31,204 nucleotides of DNA from a virus, in the IMG/VR virus record IMGVR_UViG_3300037110_000037, positions 1-31,204 of that record. One strand, written 5' to 3'. The position numbers and the translations under genes are program-made. Every line of letters begins with the position of its first letter. Position 1 is the stretch's first letter. Positions 14,646 through 22,583 of the stretch are shown piece by piece. Under the pieces are notes generated by a model that was given only the letters and a program-made list of their open reading frames with translations, searched no databases and was not told the origin of the DNA.

Positions 14646-14753
14646 GCGGCGTAAAACCCCTCCATCGCTAGATGCTTGACCTGTGAGGGCGAGTGAGCGT
14701 AGCGAACGAGACTGAACTAGGTCAAGCCCTTTAGGGGTGGGGATGTAAGCCGC
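14646..14753. other. 108-nt long hairpin, possible structured RNA or IS scar
   Basis: Nested pairings: GCGGC (14646-14650) with GCCGC (14749-14753); ACCCCT (14656-14661) with AGGGGT (14733-14738); CTTGACC (14675-14681) with GGTCAAG (14720-14726). The right flank (CCCTTTAGGGGTGGGG) resembles the right-end hairpin of the second TnpB element at 16332-16354. It could be a remnant end of a related element or a structured RNA. Confidence 0.5.
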
Positions 14754-14874
14754 TTAGTCCAATTTAGTTAGACTACCTTTTGGAAAAATAATTCCGCTAA
14801 AAATCCGATGAAAAATGTTTTTGGGACGCTTATATAAGTTATACGAAAGCAGTCTTTTTGTATAAGGAGAAATC
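14754..14874 (+). promoter_or_regulatory. AT-rich promoter region and strong ribosome site
   Basis: Contains TTATATAAG near 14830, TATAAGGAG before the start, and little else. The ribosome site AAGGAG is 6 nt from the ATG at 14875. A -10 box is plausible; the -35 is not clear. Confidence 0.35.
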
Positions 14875-15174
14875 ATGGAACAGACAATGGTAGGGAAAAA
14901 GGTGTTTTACATCCGACGTAGCGATTATGAGTTGAAGGACAGCATCGCACAACATACATCCTGGCGGGTTTCAGAGGGATTGGTCGTGAACATTGGTAAT
15001 GATATGGTGTTCATTTTGGATAAAGGAACTGCACATCCATATAATGAACTTTTGGCGGTTGAGATGGATTTTGTTGGCTACACGAAAGACGAAGCCAAGT
15101 CATTCATTCCTGCCGATTGGACAGGCAGGGTCTACGACAACTGCCAAGATCACAAACGAGACGAATTAGCATAG
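14875..15174 (+). CDS. Hypothetical small protein before TnpB (99 aa)
   Basis: Unrecognised. A compact beta-rich N-terminal part (VGKKVFYIRRSDYEL, GLVVNIGNDMVFILD) is followed by an acidic stretch and a polar tail. There is no signal or membrane segment. It has a strong ribosome site, and its stop is 7 nt before the TTG start of TnpB, whose own ribosome site overlaps its end. The close coupling suggests the TnpB element landed just after a phage gene and uses its transcript; whether this gene belongs to the element is not known. Confidence 0.55.
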   Translation: MEQTMVGKKVFYIRRSDYELKDSIAQHTSWRVSEGLVVNIGNDMVFILDKGTAHPYNELLAVEMDFVGYTKDEAKSFIPADWTGRVYDNCQDHKRDELA

Positions 15175-15181
15175 GAGGCAC

Positions 15182-16345
15182 TTGGCTCATTACACTTACA
15201 AGTTCAGGCTTTGCCCAACTGATGAACAGAAGCAAACGATGGCTAAACACTTCGGTTGCCAACGCTTCATCTACAACTACTTCCTGAACAAGCGTAATGA
15301 GCGATACCTTGCGAACGAGTCCTCCACTTACAATAAGGATGCAGGCGACCTAACTCACCTGAAAAACGAATTTGAATGGTTGCGAGAACCCCTCTCCCAA
15401 TCACTCCAACGAACACTCCGAAACTTGGACACCGCCTTCAACAGATTTTTCACCAAGAAGGCAAAGTTCCCCAAGTTCAAGAGCAGGAAATCAAAGCAAT
15501 CATTCTGCATCCCTCAAAACACGAAAGTTGAAAACAAAAAACTCTACATCCCCAAGTTCAAGGAAGGCATTGACATTCGCCAGCACCGTGAGGTTGAAGG
15601 CGAAATCATCAACGCCACCATCAACAAGCGACCATGTGGGCATTACTATGTCTGCATTGTTGTGGAAAGAAACTTGAGGAAGTTAGAGCCAAACGGAAAA
15701 TCAGTCGGTATTGACTTGGGCATCAAGGACTTAGCGACCTGTAGCGACGGGACGAGGTTCAAGAACATCAAGCCATACCGAACACTGGAAAGGAAACTGG
15801 CATTACTCCAACGCAGCCATAGCCGTAAGGTGAAGGACAGCAAAAACAGGGAGAAAGCCAGACTGAAACTTGCTCGGTTGTATGAAAGAATTGGCAACAT
15901 ACGGAGTAATCACCTACATCAAATAACTCACAGGATTGTTAGTGAAAACCAAACTATCGTTCTTGAGGACTTGAACATTCGTGGGATGATGAAAAATCGT
16001 AGATTGGCAAAAAGTATAGCCGATGTATCGTTGTATGAATTTGTGAGGCAGATAACTTACAAAGGAGAGTGGGCTGGAAGAACCATCTTGTTCGTTGATA
16101 GGTGGTATCCTTCGTCAAAGACCTGTTTCCATTGTGGGTTTGTAAATCAAAACTTGACCTTGAATGACCGTGAGTGGGAGTGTCCTGGTTGTGGTCGTAT
16201 CTTGGACAGGGATTTCAATGCTTCGCAGAACATAGAGCGAGAAGGACACAGAACGGTAGGAAATACCGAGTTAGCCTGCGGAGAGGACATTAGACTTTCG
16301 GCTAGAAAGCGGTCTTCGATGATGCAGGAAGCCCCGACCCTTTAG
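15182..16345 (+). CDS. tnpB: TnpB-family RNA-guided nuclease, canonical form
   Basis: 387 aa, start TTG at 15182 with AGGAGG upstream. All TnpB signatures are intact: Asp178 in VGIDLGIKD, Glu262 in IVLEDLNI, a zinc finger with Cys315, Cys318, Cys334 and Cys337 (CFHC, CPGC), and Asp344 in RDFNASQN. It is therefore a different branch from the TnpB at 7122. It should cut DNA next to a short target-adjacent motif under guidance of its omega RNA. No TnpA gene is nearby. The stop codon lies inside the right-end hairpin. The gene sits between a phage-like small gene and the CAP-domain gene, whose stop is 15 nt further on. Confidence 0.9.
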   Translation: MAHYTYKFRLCPTDEQKQTMAKHFGCQRFIYNYFLNKRNERYLANESSTYNKDAGDLTHLKNEFEWLREPLSQSLQRTLRNLDTAFNRFFTKKAKFPKFKSRKSKQSFCIPQNTKVENKKLYIPKFKEGIDIRQHREVEGEIINATINKRPCGHYYVCIVVERNLRKLEPNGKSVGIDLGIKDLATCSDGTRFKNIKPYRTLERKLALLQRSHSRKVKDSKNREKARLKLARLYERIGNIRSNHLHQITHRIVSENQTIVLEDLNIRGMMKNRRLAKSIADVSLYEFVRQITYKGEWAGRTILFVDRWYPSSKTCFHCGFVNQNLTLNDREWECPGCGRILDRDFNASQNIEREGHRTVGNTELACGEDIRLSARKRSSMMQEAPTL

Positions 16346-16358
16346 GGTCGTGGGTAAT
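16150..16358 (+). ncRNA. Predicted omega RNA and right end of the second TnpB element
   Basis: A stem CGACCC/GGGTCG (16335-16340 with 16345-16350, loop TTTA) is extended by three more pairs, 16332-16334 with 16352-16354, around a bulge. It lies at the very end of tnpB, a place and shape typical of IS200/IS605 right ends and omega RNA 3' parts. The 5' limit is arbitrary. The guide would be the sequence just beyond, reading into the end of the CAP gene. Confidence 0.45.
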
Positions 16359-16359
16359 T

Positions 16360-16857
16360 TCACTGCCTTACCTCTGGTTTTCCGAAGACCACACACCAGT
16401 ACAGTTGGCCTCGGTTGTTGGCAACGATGGCTACTCCCACATCTTGGTAGTCTCCAAGTAGGTTTCGGCGATGGCCTTCGCTATTCATCCAATCGGTCAT
16501 CACCTCTTCGATGGTTTGTTGCCCAAAGGCGATGTTTTCAGCAACGCCCCAATACAGATAACCCTCTTTTGTCACCCGGTCAGATGGGCGGGATAGTCCT
16601 CGTCCGTAGTGACTCAAACGGTTTGTGCTTGCCATGTATTCAGCGTGGTGTTGTGCGGCTAGCGAAAGTTTTTCGTTGTAGTGGACGCTTGATAGGCCAC
16701 GGGAGTTTCTGATTTTGTTATGAGCATCTATGAGGTCTGTCGCCATCTCTTCTGTAACTGCCGTATAGAAGATTTGCGGGCAGTAATGCTTACAAATCAC
16801 ATAAGAACTCATCAACACACACAAACCCACTAATAGTGTGGCGATCAGTTTATTCAT
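16360..16857 (-). CDS. Secreted CAP/SCP-domain protein (165 aa)
   Basis: The start follows GGAGGA. Residues 1-24 are a signal peptide or anchor, with Cys13, Cys22 and Cys26 around its end. The rest is a full CAP domain: the HNKIR start, LSLAAQHHAEYM, ENIAFGQ, WMNSEGHRRNLLG and YWCVVFGKP. Two His and two Glu of the conserved cleft are present. Bacterial CAP proteins are extracellular and bind or modify surface or lipid ligands; activity is usually unknown. In a phage it may alter the host envelope or be a morphon. The second TnpB element ends 15 nt beyond its stop. Confidence 0.8.
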   Translation of the reverse strand: MNKLIATLLVGLCVLMSSYVICKHYCPQIFYTAVTEEMATDLIDAHNKIRNSRGLSSVHYNEKLSLAAQHHAEYMASTNRLSHYGRGLSRPSDRVTKEGYLYWGVAENIAFGQQTIEEVMTDWMNSEGHRRNLLGDYQDVGVAIVANNRGQLYWCVVFGKPEVRQ

Positions 16858-16902
16858 GGTCCTCCTCCAAATATCACTGATATTTAGAGGATAATATTTC
16901 TT

Positions 16903-17382
16903 TTAGTTGTTATGTTCATGCTCTATGAGGTAATTGATTGCGGATTTTAAGAATTCTTTGTTTTCCTTAAATAGGCCCAACCCTAAATTACAGCTATTAC
17001 ATAGTAATTTGCGTATTTCGTTCGTGTTATGGTTGTGGTCAACTCCTAATGTTTCGCATGGTTGTTGACAAATATAGCATAATCCATGTTGGCTATCATA
17101 CATATTTTGGAATTGTTCATTAGACAACCCGTATCGATGTTTTATTGGTTGTATTTGTTTTATGGCTGCTGAATGCGTTTCGCAATATGCCCGGCCATTT
17201 TGTTTAGCCTTACAACCGTTCCAAAGACATAGACCTTTAGCTTTTCTTTTTCTGCGGTTGTCGCTTTGATACCTCCTTTGTTTTTCCAAATGGTCTTCAC
17301 AGGAGGCTCGTCCATTTATTGCTGGCTTATCACAGAAAACACACAAGCCAGCAGCTTTTCGTAATTGATATCTTGTTGTCAT
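16903..17382 (-). CDS. HNH endonuclease of the endonuclease VII type (159 aa)
   Basis: The N-terminal half holds three small Cys-based fingers (CVFCDKPAI, CLWNGCKA, CETH) with basic linkers. The C-terminal half matches the recombination endonuclease VII fold: HRYGLSNEQFQNMYDSQHG, CYICQQPC, GVDHNHNTNEIR and LLCNSCNLGLG. His in VDHNH is the catalytic site, and two Cys pairs bind zinc. T4 gp49 resolves branched DNA, but many such proteins with extra fingers are homing endonucleases, and this layout fits the latter. A TATAAATA motif lies 16 nt before its ATG. Confidence 0.75.
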   Translation of the reverse strand: MTTRYQLRKAAGLCVFCDKPAINGRASCEDHLEKQRRYQSDNRRKRKAKGLCLWNGCKAKQNGRAYCETHSAAIKQIQPIKHRYGLSNEQFQNMYDSQHGLCYICQQPCETLGVDHNHNTNEIRKLLCNSCNLGLGLFKENKEFLKSAINYLIEHEHNN

Positions 17383-17398
17383 TTTCTATTATAGTAAA

Positions 17399-17406
17399 TA
17401 TTTATA
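17399..17406 (-). promoter_or_regulatory. T4-late-promoter-like TATAAATA
   Basis: On the reverse strand the octamer matches the T4 late promoter consensus exactly, 16 nt before the endonuclease gene start. I saw no other exact copy in the window, so chance in an AT-rich gap is possible. Confidence 0.3.
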
Positions 17407-17506
17407 CAATATTTCTTTGCGTCGGATAGGAATATTTTGTAATTTATTAAAGAATGGGCATAGATACAGTCGTTAATATAAGTGACCACCTTTATTAGGA
17501 GATAGA

Positions 17507-18223
17507 ATGACAGACAAAGTGATTTGGCCAAAAGAGCAACCCATTTATAAGTTGCTGACGCATTATGTGGGACATCATACCCATCAAGAGTTGATGGGTT
17601 CAGAGCAGTATTGCGCCATCACCCAGCAATTAGCTAGGCAAGGTGTAGTGTTGATGACGGTTGGCGTTAAGGAACCGGGGTTCGTCCCTCGGATTGAGGT
17701 GGTTGATCTTACCGACTTGGTGTATTTGCGGGAGTCTTCGGGATATAAGTCCGAGGGGGAAGACGATGGGTGGGAATCAGAAGCAGATTTTCTCAAGAGG
17801 CAGAAGCACAAGATTGATTCGGTAGAAGAGCTTGCGGCTATCTTTGGCCGTCCGCTATCGGATGTGGAACAAGAGGAGCAGCTAGCGAGGCTATCGAAGT
17901 GTTGTGAGCCTCACGAGCCTTTCGTTGTTCGTGTTAAGGATGAAGTGGATGCAATAGGAGCCCATGAGCGTATTGATAGGGCCGAGAAATTAGTACCACC
18001 ACAACCCGTTCAAGTTAAGTCGCCGCAACCCATCACCGGTGGGTTATGGGCTGCTGGAAAGTATTTTCAGGAGGCTTTTCCGGCCGCTGCCGTGAAAGCT
18101 CCACACCAGTGCTGTGGTAAGGGCACTTGTCATCCAAAGGCAGAGGTTGTTGAAGCAATCGAACCTGATTGGGTGAAGGATTTTAGAAGCATGGAAGGTG
18201 TCGAAATTGAGATTGAAGAATAA
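17507..18223 (+). CDS. Hypothetical acidic protein (238 aa)
   Basis: A good ribosome site (AGGAG) is 5 nt upstream. The product begins MTDKVIWPKEQPIYKLL. Residues 1-75 look like an alpha/beta domain; 80-130 are highly acidic. The last part includes a Cys-rich HQCCGKGTCH motif near residue 200 that could bind a metal. No known family. It is first in a forward run with the sigma-like gene (18232) and the methyltransferase (18804), spaced by 8 nt each. Confidence 0.6.
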   Translation: MTDKVIWPKEQPIYKLLTHYVGHHTHQELMGSEQYCAITQQLARQGVVLMTVGVKEPGFVPRIEVVDLTDLVYLRESSGYKSEGEDDGWESEADFLKRQKHKIDSVEELAAIFGRPLSDVEQEEQLARLSKCCEPHEPFVVRVKDEVDAIGAHERIDRAEKLVPPQPVQVKSPQPITGGLWAAGKYFQEAFPAAAVKAPHQCCGKGTCHPKAEVVEAIEPDWVKDFRSMEGVEIEIEE

Positions 18224-18231
18224 GGAGACTT

Positions 18232-18795
18232 ATGGATTATATCTTAAGTAACTTTGGTGTTACCGATGACGAATACGAGCAGATTAAGGATTTGTTTGAT
18301 GATCTGTGCCATTACGCATCATGGCAACTCATTCAGAAGAATGTAAAGAACAATCATACCGACGATCAAGAAGATATTGTACAGGAAATCCGTTGGGCCA
18401 GCATCAAAGCCGCAGCCTATTTTAAGCGTCAGGTTTATCTCGAAAGCTGCATGAATGTTGCTCGTAGTTATGTTAAAGACCCAGACGTAATTGCTGCCTT
18501 AGACAAGCTGGAGAGCTTGTGGCATAACCGCACAAAGCATGGTGCGAACAAGCAGAAGTTTGGCGAGCCGCAGGAGCAAGAGTTGGAAAGGATCATAGAT
18601 CGGTATGTGCCGGATAGTGATCGTCCTAAGAAGCGGCAACCATTGCAGTTCAATAGGAAGTTCGTCACTTACTGTAAGGCGATTATCTGGAACCGCCAGA
18701 AGAGCCTAGGTAAGAAGATCACTAAGGAGAAGGCAATCCGATCAGGCCAAGTAAGCCTCTCCGAGTATGACTATTTAAGCCAAACGAAGTTTTGA
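18232..18795 (+). CDS. Possible phage sigma factor (gp55-like, 187 aa)
   Basis: The segment about residues 28-80 (TDDQEDIVQEIRWASIKAAAYFKRQVYLE) resembles sigma-factor region 2, with the DIVQE core helix and an aromatic-rich second helix, as in phage late sigma factors related to T4 gp55. The later part is charged and helical with basic C-terminal residues, but there is no region-4 helix-turn-helix. Such factors direct host RNA polymerase to late promoters. The length is close to T4 gp55 (185 aa). The call rests on short motifs and could be wrong; a generic helical protein is the alternative. Confidence 0.5.
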   Translation: MDYILSNFGVTDDEYEQIKDLFDDLCHYASWQLIQKNVKNNHTDDQEDIVQEIRWASIKAAAYFKRQVYLESCMNVARSYVKDPDVIAALDKLESLWHNRTKHGANKQKFGEPQEQELERIIDRYVPDSDRPKKRQPLQFNRKFVTYCKAIIWNRQKSLGKKITKEKAIRSGQVSLSEYDYLSQTKF

Positions 18796-18803
18796 GGTGA
18801 TCT

Positions 18804-19370
18804 ATGAGTGGTGAGGATAATGGTAGACTCATTATTTTCTATGTAGCTCTTACCATCTCTTTGATTGGAGCGAGTCTTTTCGGTTGGCAAGCCTATGATG
18901 ACGGAGCTAAGTCACCTGTGCTTGTGCGGGATCGGATGATGATTGTGAAGAAGAATCTGAGCCACAGGACGGCGATAGCAAGAAGTAAGCCTTCGGCTCC
19001 GACGTTGTTCTTGAAGACCAATGGCGACATCAAGGGTAAGGTGCTGGATTACGGCTGTGGCCGTGGCCGTGACTGTCAATTCTTAGAATGTGATGGTTAT
19101 GATCCGCACTACCGACCTGAGATGCCGACTGGTAAGTACGATACAATTCTTTGTAATTACGTATTGAATGTTATCCCGTCCCGGAAGGTGCGTCAACAAG
19201 TCCTTGATAAGATCGAGGACTTGTTAGCACCTGATGGTTCTGCTTATATCACAGTGCGGCGAGGTAAGGGATTGAATGGTTGGACCAGCATAGGGACGTA
19301 TCAAACCCTCATTGAATTGGATTTGCCAATCCATCATCGCACAAGTGCGTATGCCATTTACAAGATATAG
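18804..19370 (+). CDS. Membrane-tethered SAM-dependent methyltransferase (188 aa)
   Basis: A GAGGTG ribosome site lies just before the ATG. Residues 8-30 are one hydrophobic segment, followed by a linker. The rest is a class I methyltransferase: motif I VLDYGCGRGRDC at about 79-90, an acidic GYDPHY strand end, CNYVLNVIP (motif IV region) and ITVRRGKG. The catalytic part alone, starting near MMIVKKNL, is a common soluble phage protein, so the N-terminal anchor looks like an added or fused piece. The substrate is unknown. The 3' end overlaps the convergent glycosyltransferase gene by 13 nt. Confidence 0.75.
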   Translation: MSGEDNGRLIIFYVALTISLIGASLFGWQAYDDGAKSPVLVRDRMMIVKKNLSHRTAIARSKPSAPTLFLKTNGDIKGKVLDYGCGRGRDCQFLECDGYDPHYRPEMPTGKYDTILCNYVLNVIPSRKVRQQVLDKIEDLLAPDGSAYITVRRGKGLNGWTSIGTYQTLIELDLPIHHRTSAYAIYKI

Positions 19371-20080
19371 GAAGGTACTATGTCGTCGGGGCCTGTCACG
19401 ACTTGCGATTGATACTTTTCAATGAACTCACGCCGCCTGATCTCCCAAGGTATAATATCCTTTGCTCCTAGATGTAGTATAAGTTCTCCCGGCTGCCAAC
19501 CTCTTAATATCTGGCCTCCATCTTTGGGGGTCATTATTGTCCAGCCAGATACCCCTTCATTTGTAACTGCGGGCCAGCCGCCTCCCACTTCCGCTGGATA
19601 CCATAACTGCACGCCAGCGAATTGGCTTTCTAAAAGGGTTTGGTTAATGACTTCCTGTTCCCAAGGATGTTCCCAAGGATCGGACATTTTGGATTTATCT
19701 TCTATCTCCTTAAAGAAGTCTACAGAGGTTTGATTAACTCTGATAACTAACAGACAAGAACATAACTGTAATCCGCCAGAACCAATGAATTCTTTACAGG
19801 CCCCCATCCAGAAGCTATCACGAAGAAGTGTGGTTGCTTCAATGTTGAAATCCATGAAGACACAGTCCATATCTGCCCAAACTAAAAAGTCGTAATCCAT
19901 AAGCAAGAACTTATTTAGCACAGAGATTTTCTCCCATGCTGGTGCCCTGTCTTTTCTCGTTTGATGCCCGCAGTAGAAATCATAGCCACGGTATCTGGCA
20001 TAATCTAATTTGTTCTTAGTGAACTCATCCGAGTATTTTGCGATCTCAGGTGATGCTATTGTAACTAAACATGTTTTCAT
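19358..20080 (-). CDS. GT34-like glycosyltransferase (240 aa)
   Basis: The protein opens with a Rossmann-like strand (MKTCLVTIASPE) and has the YRGYDFYCGH and WEKISVLNKFLL segments typical of the galactosyl/mannosyl transferase family 34. The metal- and nucleotide-sugar-binding DxD motif is DMD at residues 70-72 in VWADMDCVF. WYPAEVGGGWPAV and the LHLGAKD segment near the C-terminus follow the family order. It probably glycosylates DNA, a phage protein or a host surface component. It stands alone on the reverse strand between two forward runs. Confidence 0.8.
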   Translation of the reverse strand: MKTCLVTIASPEIAKYSDEFTKNKLDYARYRGYDFYCGHQTRKDRAPAWEKISVLNKFLLMDYDFLVWADMDCVFMDFNIEATTLLRDSFWMGACKEFIGSGGLQLCSCLLVIRVNQTSVDFFKEIEDKSKMSDPWEHPWEQEVINQTLLESQFAGVQLWYPAEVGGGWPAVTNEGVSGWTIMTPKDGGQILRGWQPGELILHLGAKDIIPWEIRRREFIEKYQSQVVTGPDDIVPSYIL

Positions 20081-20136
20081 AATGTTAAGAATTAAGGTTA
20101 GACGATCTAATAGGGGAGTAAACCAAAAGGGATATT

Positions 20137-20736
20137 ATGCTAACAGTTTATTTGCGGGATCGGCAACCTACAATGGTGTCGAATTGGGAAAAAGTGTTTG
20201 AAGGAATTGAGAACGTTTATATCTCTCAAGGGGATATTTTTGAGGGCTTTGGTATGAAGGTAGATGCTGTTGTATCCCCAGCGAACTCCTTTGGATTTAT
20301 GGATGGGGGCATTGATTACATTTACAGCCTTAAATTCGGCTGGGAGATGTCGGAAGCTTTGCGGAAGATCATTAACAAGGAGTATTACGGGGAATTGCCG
20401 GTGGGACAGGCTGTGGTAGTGGATATTCGTAAAACCAATCCAAAGACGAACATTCCATTCCTGATTAGTGCCCCAACTATGCGGGTGCCATTGGATGTCT
20501 CGCAAACAGCTAATGCTTACTTGGCTTTTAGAGCCGCCTTACGAGTGGCTGAAGATCACCCGGAGATTGAATCTATCCTGTGCCCAGGGTTGGGGACGGC
20601 CGTAGGTCAGATGCCGCACTATCGTTGCGCTCGCCAAATGTGGTCCGCCTGGAATCATCACAATCGTAAGCCAGAGGATATTGGCTATGCCGAACTTGAA
20701 CAACCATTCACTCTTCACCACTTGATGATAAGTTAG
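20137..20736 (+). CDS. Macro-domain protein (199 aa)
   Basis: A macro domain, the fold that binds ADP-ribose and related ligands. Visible: GDIFE, then AVVSPANSFGFMDGGID (ligand loop), GELPVGQAVVVDI, LISAPTMRVP, and CPGLGTAVGQMPHYRCARQM. The phage-encoded relatives often remove or sense ADP-ribose, or process ADP-ribose 1''-phosphate. It could counter NAD- or ADP-ribose-based host defence. The start (20137) has AAAGGG seven bases upstream. It precedes the replicative helicase run. Confidence 0.8.
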   Translation: MLTVYLRDRQPTMVSNWEKVFEGIENVYISQGDIFEGFGMKVDAVVSPANSFGFMDGGIDYIYSLKFGWEMSEALRKIINKEYYGELPVGQAVVVDIRKTNPKTNIPFLISAPTMRVPLDVSQTANAYLAFRAALRVAEDHPEIESILCPGLGTAVGQMPHYRCARQMWSAWNHHNRKPEDIGYAELEQPFTLHHLMIS

Positions 20737-20791
20737 TCAACTTCTGATCCCAAGAAGCCGATGAGTACGGTATCTTATATTGAGGTATCGT

Positions 20792-22264
20792 ATGGATAGA
20801 GAAATAGAAGTCCAAAATCTTATAAATCCCGACGAAGCAGAGCAGGAACATCAGTATGGCTTCACTGATGGTTTCCTGCAAAGCATCATCGGCTCGCTTC
20901 TTGTTGATAGTCATTTTCTTCTTCAGTGCATCAATCTAGTTAAGCCGGTGTATTTCAGGCACGAGGCTCACAAGATGATTTGTAAGGTCATCTTTGAGTA
21001 CCACGAGAAGTATAACGACCGGCCGAGCGTAACGGTCATTGAAGAAGAACTTACCGAACGGATTAAGGAGCCAGGAACCCTGGCTCTGTACTTGTCCGAG
21101 CTTGACGCCTGTTGTGAGTCTTTTGAGCCTGGGGTCGAGAAGCAGGAGTATTTCCTTGACAAGATCACAGAGTTTGCGAAGACACAAGCCTTGCGGGTCG
21201 CTTACACCGCCACGGTAGAAATCTTTGAGTCCAAGAGGAAAGACAAGGATAAGTGGTCCAAGATTCGTGAAATCCTCCAAGAGGCCCTATTGGTAGATCG
21301 TAATGTCGATCTGGGTCTTCCCTATCTGGATACCGTAGAAGAACGGTACAAGAGGATGATGGAGAAGAAGGGCAGGCAAGACTTCTTCCCCACAGACATC
21401 CCATCTATTGATGCGGCCCTTGAAGGCGGCTTAACCCGAGGTGAGATCGGGGCTTTTGCCGGAATGTCTAATTCCGGCAAAAGCTTGGCTCTGGTAAAGG
21501 TTGCGAAAGCTAACTTACAACGTGGCCGGAATGTCCTTTACATCTCTCTGGAAATGGATGAGGACAAGATCGCCGAGCGTTTTGACTCCATGTTAACGAC
21601 GGTTCCTATCCGGTCTCTTTACTTCGGAGAAGGTCCGAAGTTTGTTAAGGGGGCGTTGGAGGAAGGGGCTAAGGGCTGGGGGAAGATTGTTATCAAACAG
21701 TTCCCCGCTGGGGCCGCTGATGTTACGACATGTCGGGCATTCATCAACCAACTTAGTTTGCATGGATTTAAGCCAGACCTAGTTGTTGTTGACTATGTTG
21801 GCGAGATGCGAGATACGCCGGGCATCAAGACCTACGAAAGCCGTCAAAGGTTGATCCGTGATCTCCGTGGTATGGCGGTGGAGCTACAAGTCTGTGTCTG
21901 GACGGCCATGCAGATTAACCGTGGTGGCCGTGACGCTCTCAAAGAGCAGGAGTATATTGACGATGATTTGTTAGCTGACTCTGCCGGACAGAACCGTCCG
22001 TTAGACTTGCTTATAACGGTCTCGCAAACAGAAGTGGAATCTAAGGCTGGCGTGGGGACATTCTTCTTATCTAAGAACCGTAGCGGTAAGAGCAGATTTA
22101 TGGTTAAGTTTTCTCGTGATCCTGATACTTTAGAGATGAATGAAATATCCAACGAGCGTTGGAAGGTGGAGTGTTCTAAGGTTAAGGACAAAGTAGTTGA
22201 AGATGTTGTCCTGGAAGACTACGCCAAAGACACAGAGAAGTATTTTACGAGGAATAGAGCTTAG
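20792..22264 (+). CDS. DnaB-type replicative DNA helicase (T4 gp41-like)
   Basis: Hexameric 5'-3' helicase that unwinds the fork. The start at ATG 20792 is chosen for the GAGG ribosome site; a TTG lies 12 nt upstream. The N-terminal domain (residues 25-150) has the DnaB pattern IIGSLLVDSHFL. The motor has Walker A AGMSNSGKS at 223-231, ISLEMDEDKI, Walker B VVVDYVGEM (Asp334), and a later SKNRSGKSRF arginine-rich turn. At 490 aa it is full length. It begins the forward run of nucleotide, repair and restriction genes, with a 1-nt gap before the HAD phosphatase downstream. It would work with the family-A polymerase. Confidence 0.9.
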   Translation: MDREIEVQNLINPDEAEQEHQYGFTDGFLQSIIGSLLVDSHFLLQCINLVKPVYFRHEAHKMICKVIFEYHEKYNDRPSVTVIEEELTERIKEPGTLALYLSELDACCESFEPGVEKQEYFLDKITEFAKTQALRVAYTATVEIFESKRKDKDKWSKIREILQEALLVDRNVDLGLPYLDTVEERYKRMMEKKGRQDFFPTDIPSIDAALEGGLTRGEIGAFAGMSNSGKSLALVKVAKANLQRGRNVLYISLEMDEDKIAERFDSMLTTVPIRSLYFGEGPKFVKGALEEGAKGWGKIVIKQFPAGAADVTTCRAFINQLSLHGFKPDLVVVDYVGEMRDTPGIKTYESRQRLIRDLRGMAVELQVCVWTAMQINRGGRDALKEQEYIDDDLLADSAGQNRPLDLLITVSQTEVESKAGVGTFFLSKNRSGKSRFMVKFSRDPDTLEMNEISNERWKVECSKVKDKVVEDVVLEDYAKDTEKYFTRNRA

Positions 22265-22265
22265 T

Positions 22266-22583
22266 ATGTATAAAGTAGGTTGTGATATAGATGGGGTTCT
22301 CACCACAGGGTTCAGACCACCAGAAGATGATTACGTGATAATCTCAGGGAGGCTAGTGTCGGAATGGGCTAAGACTGTTGAAGAATTAGGAATCGGACAT
22401 CCGATATACTTGCGGCCATTCGGCGAGCATAACGACCCTTATTGCGCTGGGTCTTGGAAGGCTGGCATTATCTCTCATCTTGGGCTGAAGGTCTTTTATG
22501 AAGATGAAGAAATACAAGCTGAGATGATCCGGGATTTGAATCCAGATTGTGAAGTAATAATGATCGGAGGTAAGAATGAGTAA
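22266..22583 (+). CDS. Small HAD-fold phosphatase-like protein (105 aa)
   Basis: The start ATG 22266 is chosen; the frame continues upstream inside the helicase gene but has no site there. The DxD motif of HAD hydrolases is CDIDGVLT near residues 6-12, where the first Asp is the nucleophile. The rest is a small cap-less core: strands (PIYLRPFG, LKVFYED) and PDCEVIMIGG at the end. The length is short for an active HAD enzyme, so the activity may be simple or absent. The relatives dephosphorylate nucleotides. The last 8 nt overlap the next gene. Confidence 0.65.
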   Translation: MYKVGCDIDGVLTTGFRPPEDDYVIISGRLVSEWAKTVEELGIGHPIYLRPFGEHNDPYCAGSWKAGIISHLGLKVFYEDEEIQAEMIRDLNPDCEVIMIGGKNE

